From: Ga0077527 sp050250695
GTDB lineage: Bacteria > Pseudomonadota > Gammaproteobacteria > Burkholderiales > SG8-41
Reading direction: 5' to 3'
Length of the DNA stretch: 46,662 nt
NCBI GenBank assembly: GCA_050250695.1
Contig: JBFWOE010000009.1
Coordinates: forward strand, 1 to 46,662
The notes beneath the pieces are model-generated. The model searched no databases. It had not been told where the DNA came from and saw only the letters and a list, made by a program, of their open reading frames with translations. Positions within the stretch are counted from its first letter, which is position 1; every line of letters starts with the position of its first letter. The translations under genes and the position numbers were made by a program. This document shows positions 8,598-17,282 of this stretch, in pieces.

Positions 8598-9568
8598 ATC
8601 CCGATGTCCGCCAGCCACCACTGGTCTCGATAGTGGTCCCTTCATACAACCACGAGCGGTATCTCTGCGAAGCCATCGACAGCATTCTTGCCCAGGATTA
8701 TCCGCAGATCGAACTGATCGTCATCGACGACGGCTCCACGGATGATTCACCGCGGATTCTCGCCGACCATCCTGGGCAATTCCACAGGGAATGCCAGTCC
8801 AATCAGGGACAGGTCGCAACTCTCAACCGGGGCTGGCAAATGTCGAAAGGCGACATCATCGGTTACCTCAGCGCGGACGATGTGCTGCTGCCCGGGGCCG
8901 TCAAGGCGGCGGTGCGCTGCCTTGACGATCATCCGGATGCCGCGCTGTCGTACAGCGATTTCAACCTGATTGGCCCCGATTCGGCCGTGATCAGGCGGGT
9001 TCATGCCCCCGAATGCAGTTACCGCGACATGGTCGTGAAAATGCTCTGCCCCCCGGGTCCCGGTGCTTTTTTCCGGCGCAGTGCGTTTGAAAAAGCGGGG
9101 TTGTGGCATACCGGCTACAAACAACTGCTGGATTTCGAATACTGGCTGCGTCTGGGGCTGCATGGCCGCTTTGTGCGCATTCCGCAGGTGCTCGCGGGTT
9201 ACCGTGTGCATCCGGGATCGCAGACCTTTGCGGCATCGACGAATATCCGGCCGGACGAGTCGGTGATGATCATGACGGAGTATTTTTCCAACCCGCTGGT
9301 TCCGGAAATCGTCCGCGAAGCCCGAAACGAGGCGCTCGGCAATGCCACCCTGTATTCCGCGCAAATTCACTTTCGGGTGGGCAATTACCGGCAGGGGCTG
9401 CATACGCTGGGCCAGGCGTACTCGCTGCATCCACGCAGCGTGTTTTCCCTGCGCACGCTGCGGATGGCGTTCAATGTTTTGTTCAACAAAACCGGCCACC
9501 GCGTACTCTGGTGGTTGCGAGGCATGCTGCGAAGCAACCCGGCCATCGGCAAAAAAATTCATAAGTAA
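8594..9568 (+). CDS. Glycosyltransferase family 2
   Basis: This is a 324-residue GT-A enzyme. The first strand is 'VSIVVPSYNHERYL', followed by VIDDGSTDDSP near residue 45, the donor-binding signature, and 'GYLSADDVLLPGAV' near residue 90, which holds the DD metal site. 'GPGAFFRRSAFEKAG' and 'LLDFEYWLRLGL' follow and correspond to the acceptor-side motifs of family 2. The start overlaps the flippase stop (ATGA), which supports translation coupled to wzx. The C-terminus has no clear membrane helix. It is followed by a short AT-rich gap before the polymerase-like gene. Its donor and acceptor cannot be deduced. Confidence 0.88.
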   Translation: MNPDVRQPPLVSIVVPSYNHERYLCEAIDSILAQDYPQIELIVIDDGSTDDSPRILADHPGQFHRECQSNQGQVATLNRGWQMSKGDIIGYLSADDVLLPGAVKAAVRCLDDHPDAALSYSDFNLIGPDSAVIRRVHAPECSYRDMVVKMLCPPGPGAFFRRSAFEKAGLWHTGYKQLLDFEYWLRLGLHGRFVRIPQVLAGYRVHPGSQTFAASTNIRPDESVMIMTEYFSNPLVPEIVREARNEALGNATLYSAQIHFRVGNYRQGLHTLGQAYSLHPRSVFSLRTLRMAFNVLFNKTGHRVLWWLRGMLRSNPAIGKKIHK

Positions 9569-9601
9569 TTGATTTTATTATAAAATATATCGCGCTTGCT
9601 G
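9569..9601 (+). promoter_or_regulatory. AT-rich gap with possible -10 element
   Basis: The 33 bases between the GT2 stop and the Wzy-like gene are almost pure A/T in a GC-rich cluster and contain TATAAAATAT at about 9580-9589. This could be an extended -10 region of an internal promoter, but no -35 box at proper spacing is visible. It is therefore a candidate only. Confidence 0.25.
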
Positions 9602-11029
9602 ATGAACCCGCCGAACAACCTTTTGATGTATGCACTGGGCACACTGCTCATTATCGCTGGCGTGCTGGCCGTGGCGACTCTTGTTCATTACAGCGGGTCG
9701 GTTCCAACGTTGGCCTTTTTCCACGCCTGTTTTTTACTGCTGCTCGTGCTGACCTTTCCGCGGCCGAGGATGTATTTCTATACCTTCTTCGCGGCCTTCC
9801 TGTTTCTGGGTTTCTGGCCCAAGGTGGTCATGCAGATCATCTGGGCCGTCGGTTTCATCGAGCCGGTCGGAGATTTCTCGGGCAGCCCTGCCGAGTGGGA
9901 CAACGCGCTGCAAGCGGCCGGGTGGGGCGCCGCAGGAGTGATGCTGGCGCGGTTGATCCAGCTCGCCCTGTGCCGCAGGCAATTGACAACCTGCCAGGAT
10001 ATTTCGCTGCCGGCACCGGCATGGTTTGCGCGGCACCGCCGCTGGATCTGGCCGGCAACCCTGATCCTGATCGTCGCGCTGAACGCATTGAACCTGCAGT
10101 TCGCCTTTTTCCAGATCGGGGTAAATCCTCAGTTGATCTTGCCGATGAAACTCAATGTGCTCATCGCGTGGTTGATAAATGTAGGTTTTGCTTTCTGGAT
10201 CGCTGCGCTTGTTCATTGGGAATTCGCGCTTGATCAGCCGAGTCAGGGAAGCGCACTGCTTGCCCCCATCGCCGAGGCCTTCTTCGCATCGGTATGCACT
10301 CTCAGCCGCCTGACATATCTCCTGCATACGGCACCATACTGGGTCGCAATCTGGGAAAAATGGGGTTCCTTTCGGAATTTGTCCTCTCATCGACGCAGAA
10401 TTTCACTGTTTTCAACCTTTTGCCTGCTTTTTGCAGCCAGTGTTTATGCGGTTTTCTGGTTACGGGTCAATATCTACTATTACATCCCCCCGGAGGATTC
10501 CGTCGCCACGGAGGTTCACCGGACCATGGTTTTTCAACTGCCCAATCTGTTTATCCAGCGCTGGGTCGGCCTTGAGGGCACGCTGGTAGTGAGTGCTGTA
10601 CCCACCCGCAACAAAGAGCTTCTCGTAGAAGTTCTGACATCGAACCCTAAACTCGGCACAAAATCGCTTTATCAGCAACTTGCCAAAGTACGTTATCACT
10701 CCGAAGATCCGGGGAAATTCACGTTCCTGGCCAATACGGGTGTGGTTGCCATCCTGCTGTTTTCGGGATCTCTGGCTGTCGTGTTTCTGGGCATGGCATT
10801 GGTCACGGCCTTGCTGATGATCGTTGAAATCTGCATGGCCAGGCTGCTGGCCAACGATTTTCTCCAGGCCGTTGCAGGTGCTTCGCTGGCCAACGTAATT
10901 GCCCAGACAACCTTTCCCTATCTGACGCTGATTTTCTTCCTGCAAATGTGCGTGGCGATCGCATTCCTGGCATGGCTGCAACGTGCACGGATGCCGCGGC
11001 TGCCCCTCATGTCGCGCACCCGGACATGA
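9602..11029 (+). CDS. Polytopic membrane protein, candidate O-antigen polymerase (Wzy-like)
   Basis: The ~475-residue protein is hydrophobic throughout, with roughly 10-12 predicted membrane helices. It has a long polar stretch, about residues 300-375 (PTRNKELLVEVLTSNP ... YHSEDPGKF), which would form a large periplasmic loop before the last helices. This is the general architecture of Wzy polymerases, which show almost no sequence conservation. The WaaL-like gene at 22516 accounts for ligation, and no other gene here fits polymerase. I place the start at ATG 9602; a TTG two codons upstream is possible. The stop overlaps the next start (ATGA). The assignment rests on topology and context, so it could be another membrane protein of the locus. 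Confidence 0.55.
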   Translation: MNPPNNLLMYALGTLLIIAGVLAVATLVHYSGSVPTLAFFHACFLLLLVLTFPRPRMYFYTFFAAFLFLGFWPKVVMQIIWAVGFIEPVGDFSGSPAEWDNALQAAGWGAAGVMLARLIQLALCRRQLTTCQDISLPAPAWFARHRRWIWPATLILIVALNALNLQFAFFQIGVNPQLILPMKLNVLIAWLINVGFAFWIAALVHWEFALDQPSQGSALLAPIAEAFFASVCTLSRLTYLLHTAPYWVAIWEKWGSFRNLSSHRRRISLFSTFCLLFAASVYAVFWLRVNIYYYIPPEDSVATEVHRTMVFQLPNLFIQRWVGLEGTLVVSAVPTRNKELLVEVLTSNPKLGTKSLYQQLAKVRYHSEDPGKFTFLANTGVVAILLFSGSLAVVFLGMALVTALLMIVEICMARLLANDFLQAVAGASLANVIAQTTFPYLTLIFFLQMCVAIAFLAWLQRARMPRLPLMSRTRT

Positions 11030-11985
11030 ATTCCGCCCCGAAAACAATTGCAGTCTCCGGAGCAACCGGTTTCATCGGCAGGCATCTGCTGCAATCGCTG
11101 ATGCAGCGACCGTGCACCGAGATCCTTGCGCTGAGCCGTCGGCCACCCGAAGCCTCGCTTGCCGCCGTAAAGCAAATTCGCTGGATACAGGGCAATCTGG
11201 ACGCAGCCGAAACCCAGGCCGCCCTGCTTCTTCCCGGAAGCACGTTCGTGCATCTGGCCTATCCGGATCAGTGGACCCGTGATGCCCATCTCGATGCAAC
11301 CAGGCTGCTTGCAGAAACCGCGGCCAATCGGAGAGTCAGTCGTGTAATTCTCTGCAGTACGGCCACGGTGGTCGGCCGTACCAGTGATTCACCCGTTACC
11401 GCCGAAACCCGGGAGTCTCCGCAAGCCGGTTATGAAGAAATCAAACTGTCCATCGAAAAACTGTGGCTGAACCTTGCTGCGAACAAATTTGATCTCGTCA
11501 TCGCACGACCCAGTGCCGTGTTCGGTCCAGGCGGCCGGAATCTGCTGAAGCTGACAAATGCCCTGCTGCACGGCAATACCTGGGTCAATTACCTGCGCAG
11601 CTGCCTTTTTGCCGGCAGGCAGATGAATCTGGTCGCTGTTGAAAACGTCGTCGCGGCACTCGAATTTCTGATCGCGCACGACCAGCCCTTCGGGGGCAAG
11701 ATTTTCTACATTGCCGATGATGATGATCCACTGAACCGGTTCTGCGATGTCGAACGTATCCTGTCGCGAGAACTCGGTCTCGGATATTACAGACTGCCGC
11801 CGCTCGGATTGCCGCAGTTCATGCTGAGCACACTGCTCCGTGCCTCGGGTGCTTCAAACATCAATCCGGGCCGCATGTACGACTGCACCGCACTGAGACA
11901 GTTGGGCTGGCGCAAAGTCCGCAGCCTGGAGGACGGATTGCGCAGTTTTGCAGCCTGGGTGACCCGGCACCCCCGCTCATTGTGA
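11026..11985 (+). CDS. NAD-dependent epimerase/dehydratase (extended SDR)
   Basis: The 319-residue protein begins with the nucleotide-binding motif SGATGFIGRHLL (GxxGxxG) at about residues 10-21. It has the extended-SDR catalytic set: 'LCSTATVV' with the active-site Ser/Thr near residue 115, and GYEEIKLS, which supplies YxxxK. 'ARPSAVFGPG' follows, as in GalE/RmlB-type epimerases. It would act on a nucleotide sugar in the cytoplasm as a 4-epimerase, 4-reductase or dehydratase; sequence alone does not tell which. ATG 11026 overlaps the preceding stop and matches the start of the fold. Upstream in-frame residues are coding for the Wzy-like protein. The next gene begins with a GTG overlapping its stop. 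Confidence 0.8.
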   Translation: MNSAPKTIAVSGATGFIGRHLLQSLMQRPCTEILALSRRPPEASLAAVKQIRWIQGNLDAAETQAALLLPGSTFVHLAYPDQWTRDAHLDATRLLAETAANRRVSRVILCSTATVVGRTSDSPVTAETRESPQAGYEEIKLSIEKLWLNLAANKFDLVIARPSAVFGPGGRNLLKLTNALLHGNTWVNYLRSCLFAGRQMNLVAVENVVAALEFLIAHDQPFGGKIFYIADDDDPLNRFCDVERILSRELGLGYYRLPPLGLPQFMLSTLLRASGASNINPGRMYDCTALRQLGWRKVRSLEDGLRSFAAWVTRHPRSL

Positions 11986-13121
11986 AAGTCCTCACAGTCA
12001 ATACCATGCTGGATCCGGTCGCCGGCGGCGGCACAGCGGAACGGACTTTCCAGATGAGCCGGTTCCTGGCCATGGCCGGCGTTGATTGCACGGTGCTGGC
12101 GCTGGACGTCGGCCTGCGTGACGAACGGCTGGCCGCGCTGCTGCCGGCCAGAGCCTGCGTGTTGCACTGCTGTCTGCCGAGGTTCTACCTGTTCCGTCTG
12201 CCAGAACCGCTAATCGCGCAGTTGGTACGCGAATCAGACATCGTTCACCTGATGGGGCACTGGACCGTGCTCAACGCCTTGGTTGCGCAGGCTGCGCGCA
12301 AGGCGGGCAAACCCTACGTGGTCTGCCCCGCCGGAGCGCTGCCCATTTACGGCCGCTCGCGCTGGCTGAAAGGCATGTACAACGCGGTTTGGGGCAAAAG
12401 ACTGATTCGCGACGCAGCGGCCCATGTCGCCATAGCGTCTAACGAGACCGCGCATTTTGAGACCTACGGCATTGCACCCGGAAAAATTACGCTGATACCC
12501 AACGGCATCGATCCCGCGGCATTTGATGACTCCGACGAGTTTGCCTTCCGCAGCCAATTCAGATTGCCCACCGAACCCTTCGTGCTGTTTCTGGGCCGTC
12601 TCAACACCATCAAGGGCCCGGATCTGTTGCTGGACGCATTCCTGCGCATTGCCGAGAGATACCCCCGGATAAACCTGGTATTTGCCGGACCTGATGGCGG
12701 TATGCTTGGCGAATTGCAGGCCGTGGCCGGAAAATCGTCCTCGGCTGCACGTATCCACTTCACCGGTCCGCTGCATGGCGCCGACAAATCGCGGGCTTAT
12801 CATGCCGCTTCACTGCTCGCAATTCCATCGCGACAGGAAGCCATGTCCATCGTCGCCCTGGAAGGCGGGATCTGCGGCACGCCGGTACTGATCACCGATC
12901 AATGCGGCTTCGAGGAAATCGGCTCCAGTGGCGGCGCATTGATCGTGCCGGCCAGCGTGGATGGCCTGCAGCAGGGACTGGATAAACTGCTGTCGGCCGA
13001 TGTTGATCTGCATGCGATGGGCATGGCTCTCCGCGAATTCACCCGCAAGCACTATCTTTGGGAAACGGTGGTCGATCATTATCTCGAACTGTTCGGCAAA
13101 CTGGGACGGGTCGGCGCTTGA
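11982..13121 (+). CDS. Glycosyltransferase family 4 (GT-B)
   Basis: This 379-residue retaining GT-B enzyme opens with a Rossmann strand and glycine loop (NTMLDPVAGGGTAERTF). In its C-terminal domain 'FVLFLGRLNTIKGPDLLLDAF' is the hallmark strand of GT4. The E-x7-E motif region is partly seen in 'PSRQEAMSIVALEGGICGTPV'. The start is a GTG at 11982 that overlaps the upstream TGA by one base offset (GTGA), giving a start immediately before the conserved strand. There are no membrane spans. It probably adds one sugar to the undecaprenyl-linked repeat unit. Its specificity is unknown. The stop overlaps the TTG start of the next GT4 gene. Confidence 0.87.
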   Translation: MKVLTVNTMLDPVAGGGTAERTFQMSRFLAMAGVDCTVLALDVGLRDERLAALLPARACVLHCCLPRFYLFRLPEPLIAQLVRESDIVHLMGHWTVLNALVAQAARKAGKPYVVCPAGALPIYGRSRWLKGMYNAVWGKRLIRDAAAHVAIASNETAHFETYGIAPGKITLIPNGIDPAAFDDSDEFAFRSQFRLPTEPFVLFLGRLNTIKGPDLLLDAFLRIAERYPRINLVFAGPDGGMLGELQAVAGKSSSAARIHFTGPLHGADKSRAYHAASLLAIPSRQEAMSIVALEGGICGTPVLITDQCGFEEIGSSGGALIVPASVDGLQQGLDKLLSADVDLHAMGMALREFTRKHYLWETVVDHYLELFGKLGRVGA

Positions 13122-14350
13122 AGATATTGGTCATCACCCAGTATTTCCACCCGGAACCTTTCCGCATCAACGACCTGGTGCTCGGACTGCGGCAGCGCGG
13201 ACACCGCGTGGAAATACTGACCGGCATGCCGAATTATCCTTCCGGGCGGTTCTATGCGGGTTACAGCGCATTCGGTCCATGGACGGACGACTTTCATGGA
13301 ATGCCGGTGCATCGCGTGCCGTTGATGCGCCGGGGCGAGCGGAAAAACTGGCGACTGGCGGCAAATTACATTTCTTTCGCGCTCAGCGCCTGTGCGCTGG
13401 GTCCGCTGCGCTGCCGCGGCGCCTACGATGTCATCTTCGTGTACGAACCTTCGCCGGTGACGGTGGCCCTGCCCGGCATTGTATTGCGCAAGCTGAAACA
13501 GGCGCCGATGCTGTTCTGGGTGCAGGACCTGTGGCCGGAGAGCCTCTCCGCCACGGGTGCAGTCCGATCGCGCTGGCTGCTGCGCCTGGTCCGCAGGCTG
13601 GTTGATTTCATCTACAGGCGCTGCGATCGAGTGCTGGTATCCTCCACGGGCTTCACCGGCCATGTCGCGGCCAGCGGCATTGCCGCTGAACGTATCGTCA
13701 ATGTTCCCAACTGGGCGGAAAACGCATATCGGCCGCTCGACAACCCGCCACCGGAAATCCTGACCGAACTGCCGGCAGGATTCCGCGTGATGTTCGCCGG
13801 CAACATTGGTTCGGCCCAGGCCTTCGATACCATACTGGCCGCAGCGGAAAAACTGCGCGACCGCACGGATATCCAGTGGGTGATACTCGGCGACGGCATG
13901 CTCAAATCATGGGTGGCAGAAGAGGTTCGCAGGCGCGGTCTCGAACGGCAGTTCCACCTGCTCGGCCACCGGCCGCTGGAATCGATGGCGGCCTACTTTT
14001 CCGCGGCCGATGCCCTGCTGGTGACACTGCGCGACACGCCGGCGTTCGCTCTGACTGTGCCGAGTAAAGTACAATCCTACCTTGCCTGCGGCCGGCCGAT
14101 CATTGCCGCGATCAACGGGGAAGGCGCCGACCTGGTCAGCGCGGCCGGAGCCGGCCTGACCTGTCCCGCCGAAAACGCCGACCGGCTTGCGCAAACCGTG
14201 GTTGAGCTGTGCAACATGCCGCAGCAGCAGAGAACCGCCATGGGGCACAACGGCAGGGCCTATTTCGAAGCAAATTTTGAACGGGAACTGGTCATCGACC
14301 GGATTGAACGATTGATGCTTGCTGCTACGGAAAAAACATGCGCATCCTGA
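13118..14350 (+). CDS. WbuB/WbjE-like glycosyltransferase family 4
   Basis: The 410-residue protein opens with 'KILVITQYFHPEPFRINDL', which strongly resembles the WbuB/WbjE group of GT4 enzymes encoded beside fnlABC genes. Those are assigned as amino-6-deoxy-L-hexose (L-FucNAc or L-QuiNAc) transferases. 'LFWVQDLWPESL' around residue 130 and 'VMFAGNIGSAQAFDTILAAA' in the C-terminal domain fit the same group. The probable start is a TTG at 13118 overlapping the preceding TGA. It places the conserved N-terminus directly after the start, whereas a longer frame lies in the previous gene. The 3' end overlaps the reductase gene by 13 nt. Context supports transfer of the L-sugar made by the following genes. 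Confidence 0.8.
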   Translation: MKILVITQYFHPEPFRINDLVLGLRQRGHRVEILTGMPNYPSGRFYAGYSAFGPWTDDFHGMPVHRVPLMRRGERKNWRLAANYISFALSACALGPLRCRGAYDVIFVYEPSPVTVALPGIVLRKLKQAPMLFWVQDLWPESLSATGAVRSRWLLRLVRRLVDFIYRRCDRVLVSSTGFTGHVAASGIAAERIVNVPNWAENAYRPLDNPPPEILTELPAGFRVMFAGNIGSAQAFDTILAAAEKLRDRTDIQWVILGDGMLKSWVAEEVRRRGLERQFHLLGHRPLESMAAYFSAADALLVTLRDTPAFALTVPSKVQSYLACGRPIIAAINGEGADLVSAAGAGLTCPAENADRLAQTVVELCNMPQQQRTAMGHNGRAYFEANFERELVIDRIERLMLAATEKTCAS

Positions 14351-15204
14351 TACTCGGCGGTGATGGCATGCTCGGCCACCGGCTGTTGATGGATCTTTCA
14401 CGAGCGCATGAGGTCCGGGTAACACTGAGGCAGGAACGACATGCGTACCGGGATTTCGGCCTGTTTACCGACGCCAATTCCTACACGGGCATCGATGTGC
14501 GTGTAACCGACCGCCTGGTCGGTGTATTCGCCGATTTTCATCCCGAGGCGGTCATCAACGCGGTTGGGGTGGTCAAGCAGCGCAAGGATGGCCTGGACCC
14601 GATTCCCAACCTTGAAATCAATGCGCTGCTGCCCCATCGACTCGCCGCGCTGTGCAGCGCGATCAGCGCCCACCTCATACACATCAGCACCGACTGCGTA
14701 TTCTCGGGACGGACCGGTGGATACACCGAAAACGACGAACCGGATCCCATTGATGTCTACGGCCACAGCAAACTGCTCGGTGAAGTGATTACGCCGGGCT
14801 GCATCACCCTGCGCACCTCCATCATCGGCCCCGAACTGTGGCGCAGAACCAGCCTGCTGGAATGGTTTCTTGCCCAGAAAGGCCGCGCCTCCGGATACAA
14901 AAACGCGATTTTTTCGGGCATGACGACCATCGAGATGTCCCGGATCATGGAACGCTTGATCACCAGCTTCCCGAGGTCGGCGGGCATCTACCACGTTTCC
15001 AGTGAACCTATCAGCAAATTCGACCTGCTGACGCTGATCAGGGACAAGTTCGGACTTTCCATCGAACTGGTCCCCGATGAAAAATTCCGCTGCAACCGCA
15101 GCCTGGATTCGACCCGTTTTCGCGAGCACTTCGGCTACACGCCGCCCAACTGGGAAAAAATGATCGACGAACTGGCGGCATATCACAAGTCAGGAAGGAC
15201 ATAA
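14338..15204 (+). CDS. RmlD/WbvR-like 4-keto-sugar reductase (SDR) without cupin domain
   Basis: The 288-residue SDR has the nucleotide-binding motif LGGDGMLGHRLL at its N-terminus, 'HISTDCVFSG' near residue 118, and a YGHSK catalytic YxxxK at about residue 140. It would reduce the C-4 keto group of the FnlA product with NAD(P)H. The CapF/FnlB/WbjC proteins that I recall have about 370 residues, with a C-terminal cupin epimerase domain. Here the protein ends after the SDR domain, as in RmlD and WbvR. It overlaps the GT4 gene by 13 nt and its stop overlaps the next ATG (TAATG), so the genes are translationally linked. Its place in the L-sugar pathway is well supported by the neighbours; the exact product is inference. 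Confidence 0.8.
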   Translation: MRILILGGDGMLGHRLLMDLSRAHEVRVTLRQERHAYRDFGLFTDANSYTGIDVRVTDRLVGVFADFHPEAVINAVGVVKQRKDGLDPIPNLEINALLPHRLAALCSAISAHLIHISTDCVFSGRTGGYTENDEPDPIDVYGHSKLLGEVITPGCITLRTSIIGPELWRRTSLLEWFLAQKGRASGYKNAIFSGMTTIEMSRIMERLITSFPRSAGIYHVSSEPISKFDLLTLIRDKFGLSIELVPDEKFRCNRSLDSTRFREHFGYTPPNWEKMIDELAAYHKSGRT

Positions 15205-16271
15205 TGATGTTCAAGGGCAAGACCATTCTGGTTACCGGCGGCACGGGCTCCATGGGCAAGACGTTCGTGCGGCGCGTGCTCTCCGGCGAACTCGGCAAAC
15301 CCAGAAAAGTGATCGTGTTTTCGCGAGACGAAGCAAAACAGCATGAAATGCGCATTTCATACCTGCATCGCGCGGTCACAACGGACGAAGTCATTTTCCG
15401 CAACTTCATGGATGTGCTTGAGTTCCGGATCGGGGATGTCCGCGACTACGGAGAAGTCTGTTCGGCAGTCAAAAATGCCGACATCGTCGTCAACGCTGCC
15501 GCACTGAAACAGGTGCCAACCTGTGAATATTTCCCTGCCCAGGCCCTCGCCACCAATTGCCTGGGCGCCATGAACATCGTTCGCGCCATCGAGGAAAACA
15601 GTTACCCGGTCGACACAGTCGTCGGCATCAGCACCGACAAGGCCTGCAAGCCCGTCAACGTCATGGGCATGACCAAGTCGCTGCAGGAACGGATCTTCAT
15701 TTCAGCCAACGTGCTGAACCCGAAGACACGTTTCATCTGCGTACGCTACGGCAACGTGCTGGCCTCGCGCGGCTCGGTGATCCCGCTGTTCCATGACCAG
15801 ATCCATGCCGGCGGGCCGGTCACTCTGACCGTGCCGGAAATGACCCGCTTCCTGCTGACGCTGGACCAGGCCGTCGACACCGTGTTCACCGCGCTGAAGG
15901 AGGCCAGGCGCGGTGAAACCTATGTACCCAATGCACCTGCCGCAACCGTGGAAAACATCGCCAAGGCACTGATCGGCAAACGCCCGATAAAAACAAAAAT
16001 CACCGGCATACGCCCCGGTGAAAAAATGCACGAAATCATGGTGTCCGACGAAGAGGCGCATCATTGCGTGAAACGCGGCGACTATTACGCCATCCTGCCC
16101 ATGCTGCCCGAACTGGCGTCGCGCAATGCGAAACAAAAACCTGCCTTGTCCCGGGAATTCAGTTCAGGGGATACCGTGCTGGATCTCGCCGGAACCGTCG
16201 CCCTGCTCAAGCGCCATCGCCTGATGGTTGATGACGTCGAGTCCGGTAACGGCCTTGAACTGCTGCGCTGA
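15204..16271 (+). CDS. fnlA: UDP-GlcNAc 4,6-dehydratase/5-epimerase (FnlA/CapE/WbvB family)
   Basis: This 355-residue protein of the polysaccharide-biosynthesis SDR family has TGGTGSMGK at residues 11-19. The STDKACKPVN segment starts at residue 143 (K146), and the catalytic Tyr of ordinary SDRs is replaced by Met154 in VMGMTK, with Lys158. That Met/Lys arrangement is typical of CapE/FnlA/WbpM proteins. 'ALKQVPTCEYFPAQA' and 'RYGNVLASRGSVIP' are also family hallmarks. It lacks the N-terminal membrane domain of WbpM, so it is the soluble, 5-inverting form. That form converts UDP-GlcNAc to a UDP-4-keto-6-deoxy-L-hexosamine. The next gene begins 18 nt later. The symbol reflects the family; WbvB is an equivalent name if the final sugar is L-QuiNAc. 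Confidence 0.9.
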   Translation: MMFKGKTILVTGGTGSMGKTFVRRVLSGELGKPRKVIVFSRDEAKQHEMRISYLHRAVTTDEVIFRNFMDVLEFRIGDVRDYGEVCSAVKNADIVVNAAALKQVPTCEYFPAQALATNCLGAMNIVRAIEENSYPVDTVVGISTDKACKPVNVMGMTKSLQERIFISANVLNPKTRFICVRYGNVLASRGSVIPLFHDQIHAGGPVTLTVPEMTRFLLTLDQAVDTVFTALKEARRGETYVPNAPAATVENIAKALIGKRPIKTKITGIRPGEKMHEIMVSDEEAHHCVKRGDYYAILPMLPELASRNAKQKPALSREFSSGDTVLDLAGTVALLKRHRLMVDDVESGNGLELLR

Positions 16272-16289
16272 ACCGGGGATGTCCCTCGG

Positions 16290-17282
16290 TTGAAACGGAT
16301 CCTGGTCACCGGAGCCAGCGGTTTCGTCGGACGCCGGCTCTGCGCGCACCTGGTCCATCAAGGCTGGCGGGTCCGGGCGGCAGTGCGCGGCGCTCCCCCG
16401 ATCCCGCTCGCCGAAGGCATCGACATGCATGCCGTCCCGGACATCGGACCCGAGACCGACTGGTCCGGGGCTCTCGCCGGAATCGACGCAGTCGTGCACC
16501 TGGCCGCGCGGGTGCATGTGATGCATGAAACGGCGATGGAAGGCCTGCGTGAACACCGGCGGGTCAACACCGAAGGCACTGACACCCTCGCCCGCGCCGC
16601 GGCGCGCGCCGGCGTCCAGCGCTTTGTCTACCTGAGCACCATCAAGGTCAACGGCGAACGGACGCTGGACCAGCCCTTCACGGAAGCCGATACGCCCGCA
16701 CCGGTAGACGCCTACGGACAGTCCAAGCTGGAAGCGGAGCAACGTCTTGCACGGATTGCGGATGAAACGGGACTGGCCTGCGTGATATTCCGGCCACCGC
16801 TGATGTACGGTCCCGGCGTCAAGGGCAATTTCCGGCGGCTGATCAGTCTGGTCAGGCTCCGCATACCGCTGCCGCTTGCCGGGATTACCAATGCCCGCAG
16901 CATGCTTTGCGTGGACAACATGGTGAGTGCCATCGAAGCCGTACTCAACCGGACACAACCGGTGACTGCCACCTACCTGGTGAGTGATGGCCACGATCTG
17001 TCGACGCCGGAACTGTTGCGCAAAATCGGCGCGGCGATGGGCGGAATGCCCCCCCTTTTTCGCTGCCCGCGGTCGTTGCTGCTGGCCGCGGCGGGCATGG
17101 CCGGCAAGGGGGAGGAAGCAAGGCGCATGATAGAATCGCTGCGCGTCGATTGCGGCAAGCTCCAGCGAGAACTGCAATGGAATCCGCCGGTTAGCATTGA
17201 TGCCGGCATCGCCGCTGCCGTGCAGTGGCAACTGCAGAAGAGCAATCCGCCCGACGACACGCGTGGCCCCGGACATGAATAA
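16290..17282 (+). CDS. WbpV/WbjF-like UDP-4-keto-sugar reductase (SDR)
   Basis: The 330-residue extended SDR has VTGASGFVGRRL at residues 6-17, Ser116 in 'YLSTIKVNGE', and the catalytic pair Y142/K146 in AYGQSK. 'IFRPPLMYGPGVKGNF' is characteristic of the WbpV/WbpK/WbjF group. That group reduces the 4-keto product of WbpM to UDP-D-QuiNAc or UDP-D-FucNAc. The pairing with the WbpL-like (19727) and WbpM-like (20700) genes matches the wbpV-wbpL-wbpM trio of Pseudomonas. The start is a TTG at 16290, preceded by an 18-nt gap; no in-frame ATG lies nearby. It overlaps the following C-methyltransferase gene by 8 nt. Which C-4 epimer is made cannot be read from sequence. Confidence 0.78.
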   Translation: MKRILVTGASGFVGRRLCAHLVHQGWRVRAAVRGAPPIPLAEGIDMHAVPDIGPETDWSGALAGIDAVVHLAARVHVMHETAMEGLREHRRVNTEGTDTLARAAARAGVQRFVYLSTIKVNGERTLDQPFTEADTPAPVDAYGQSKLEAEQRLARIADETGLACVIFRPPLMYGPGVKGNFRRLISLVRLRIPLPLAGITNARSMLCVDNMVSAIEAVLNRTQPVTATYLVSDGHDLSTPELLRKIGAAMGGMPPLFRCPRSLLLAAAGMAGKGEEARRMIESLRVDCGKLQRELQWNPPVSIDAGIAAAVQWQLQKSNPPDDTRGPGHE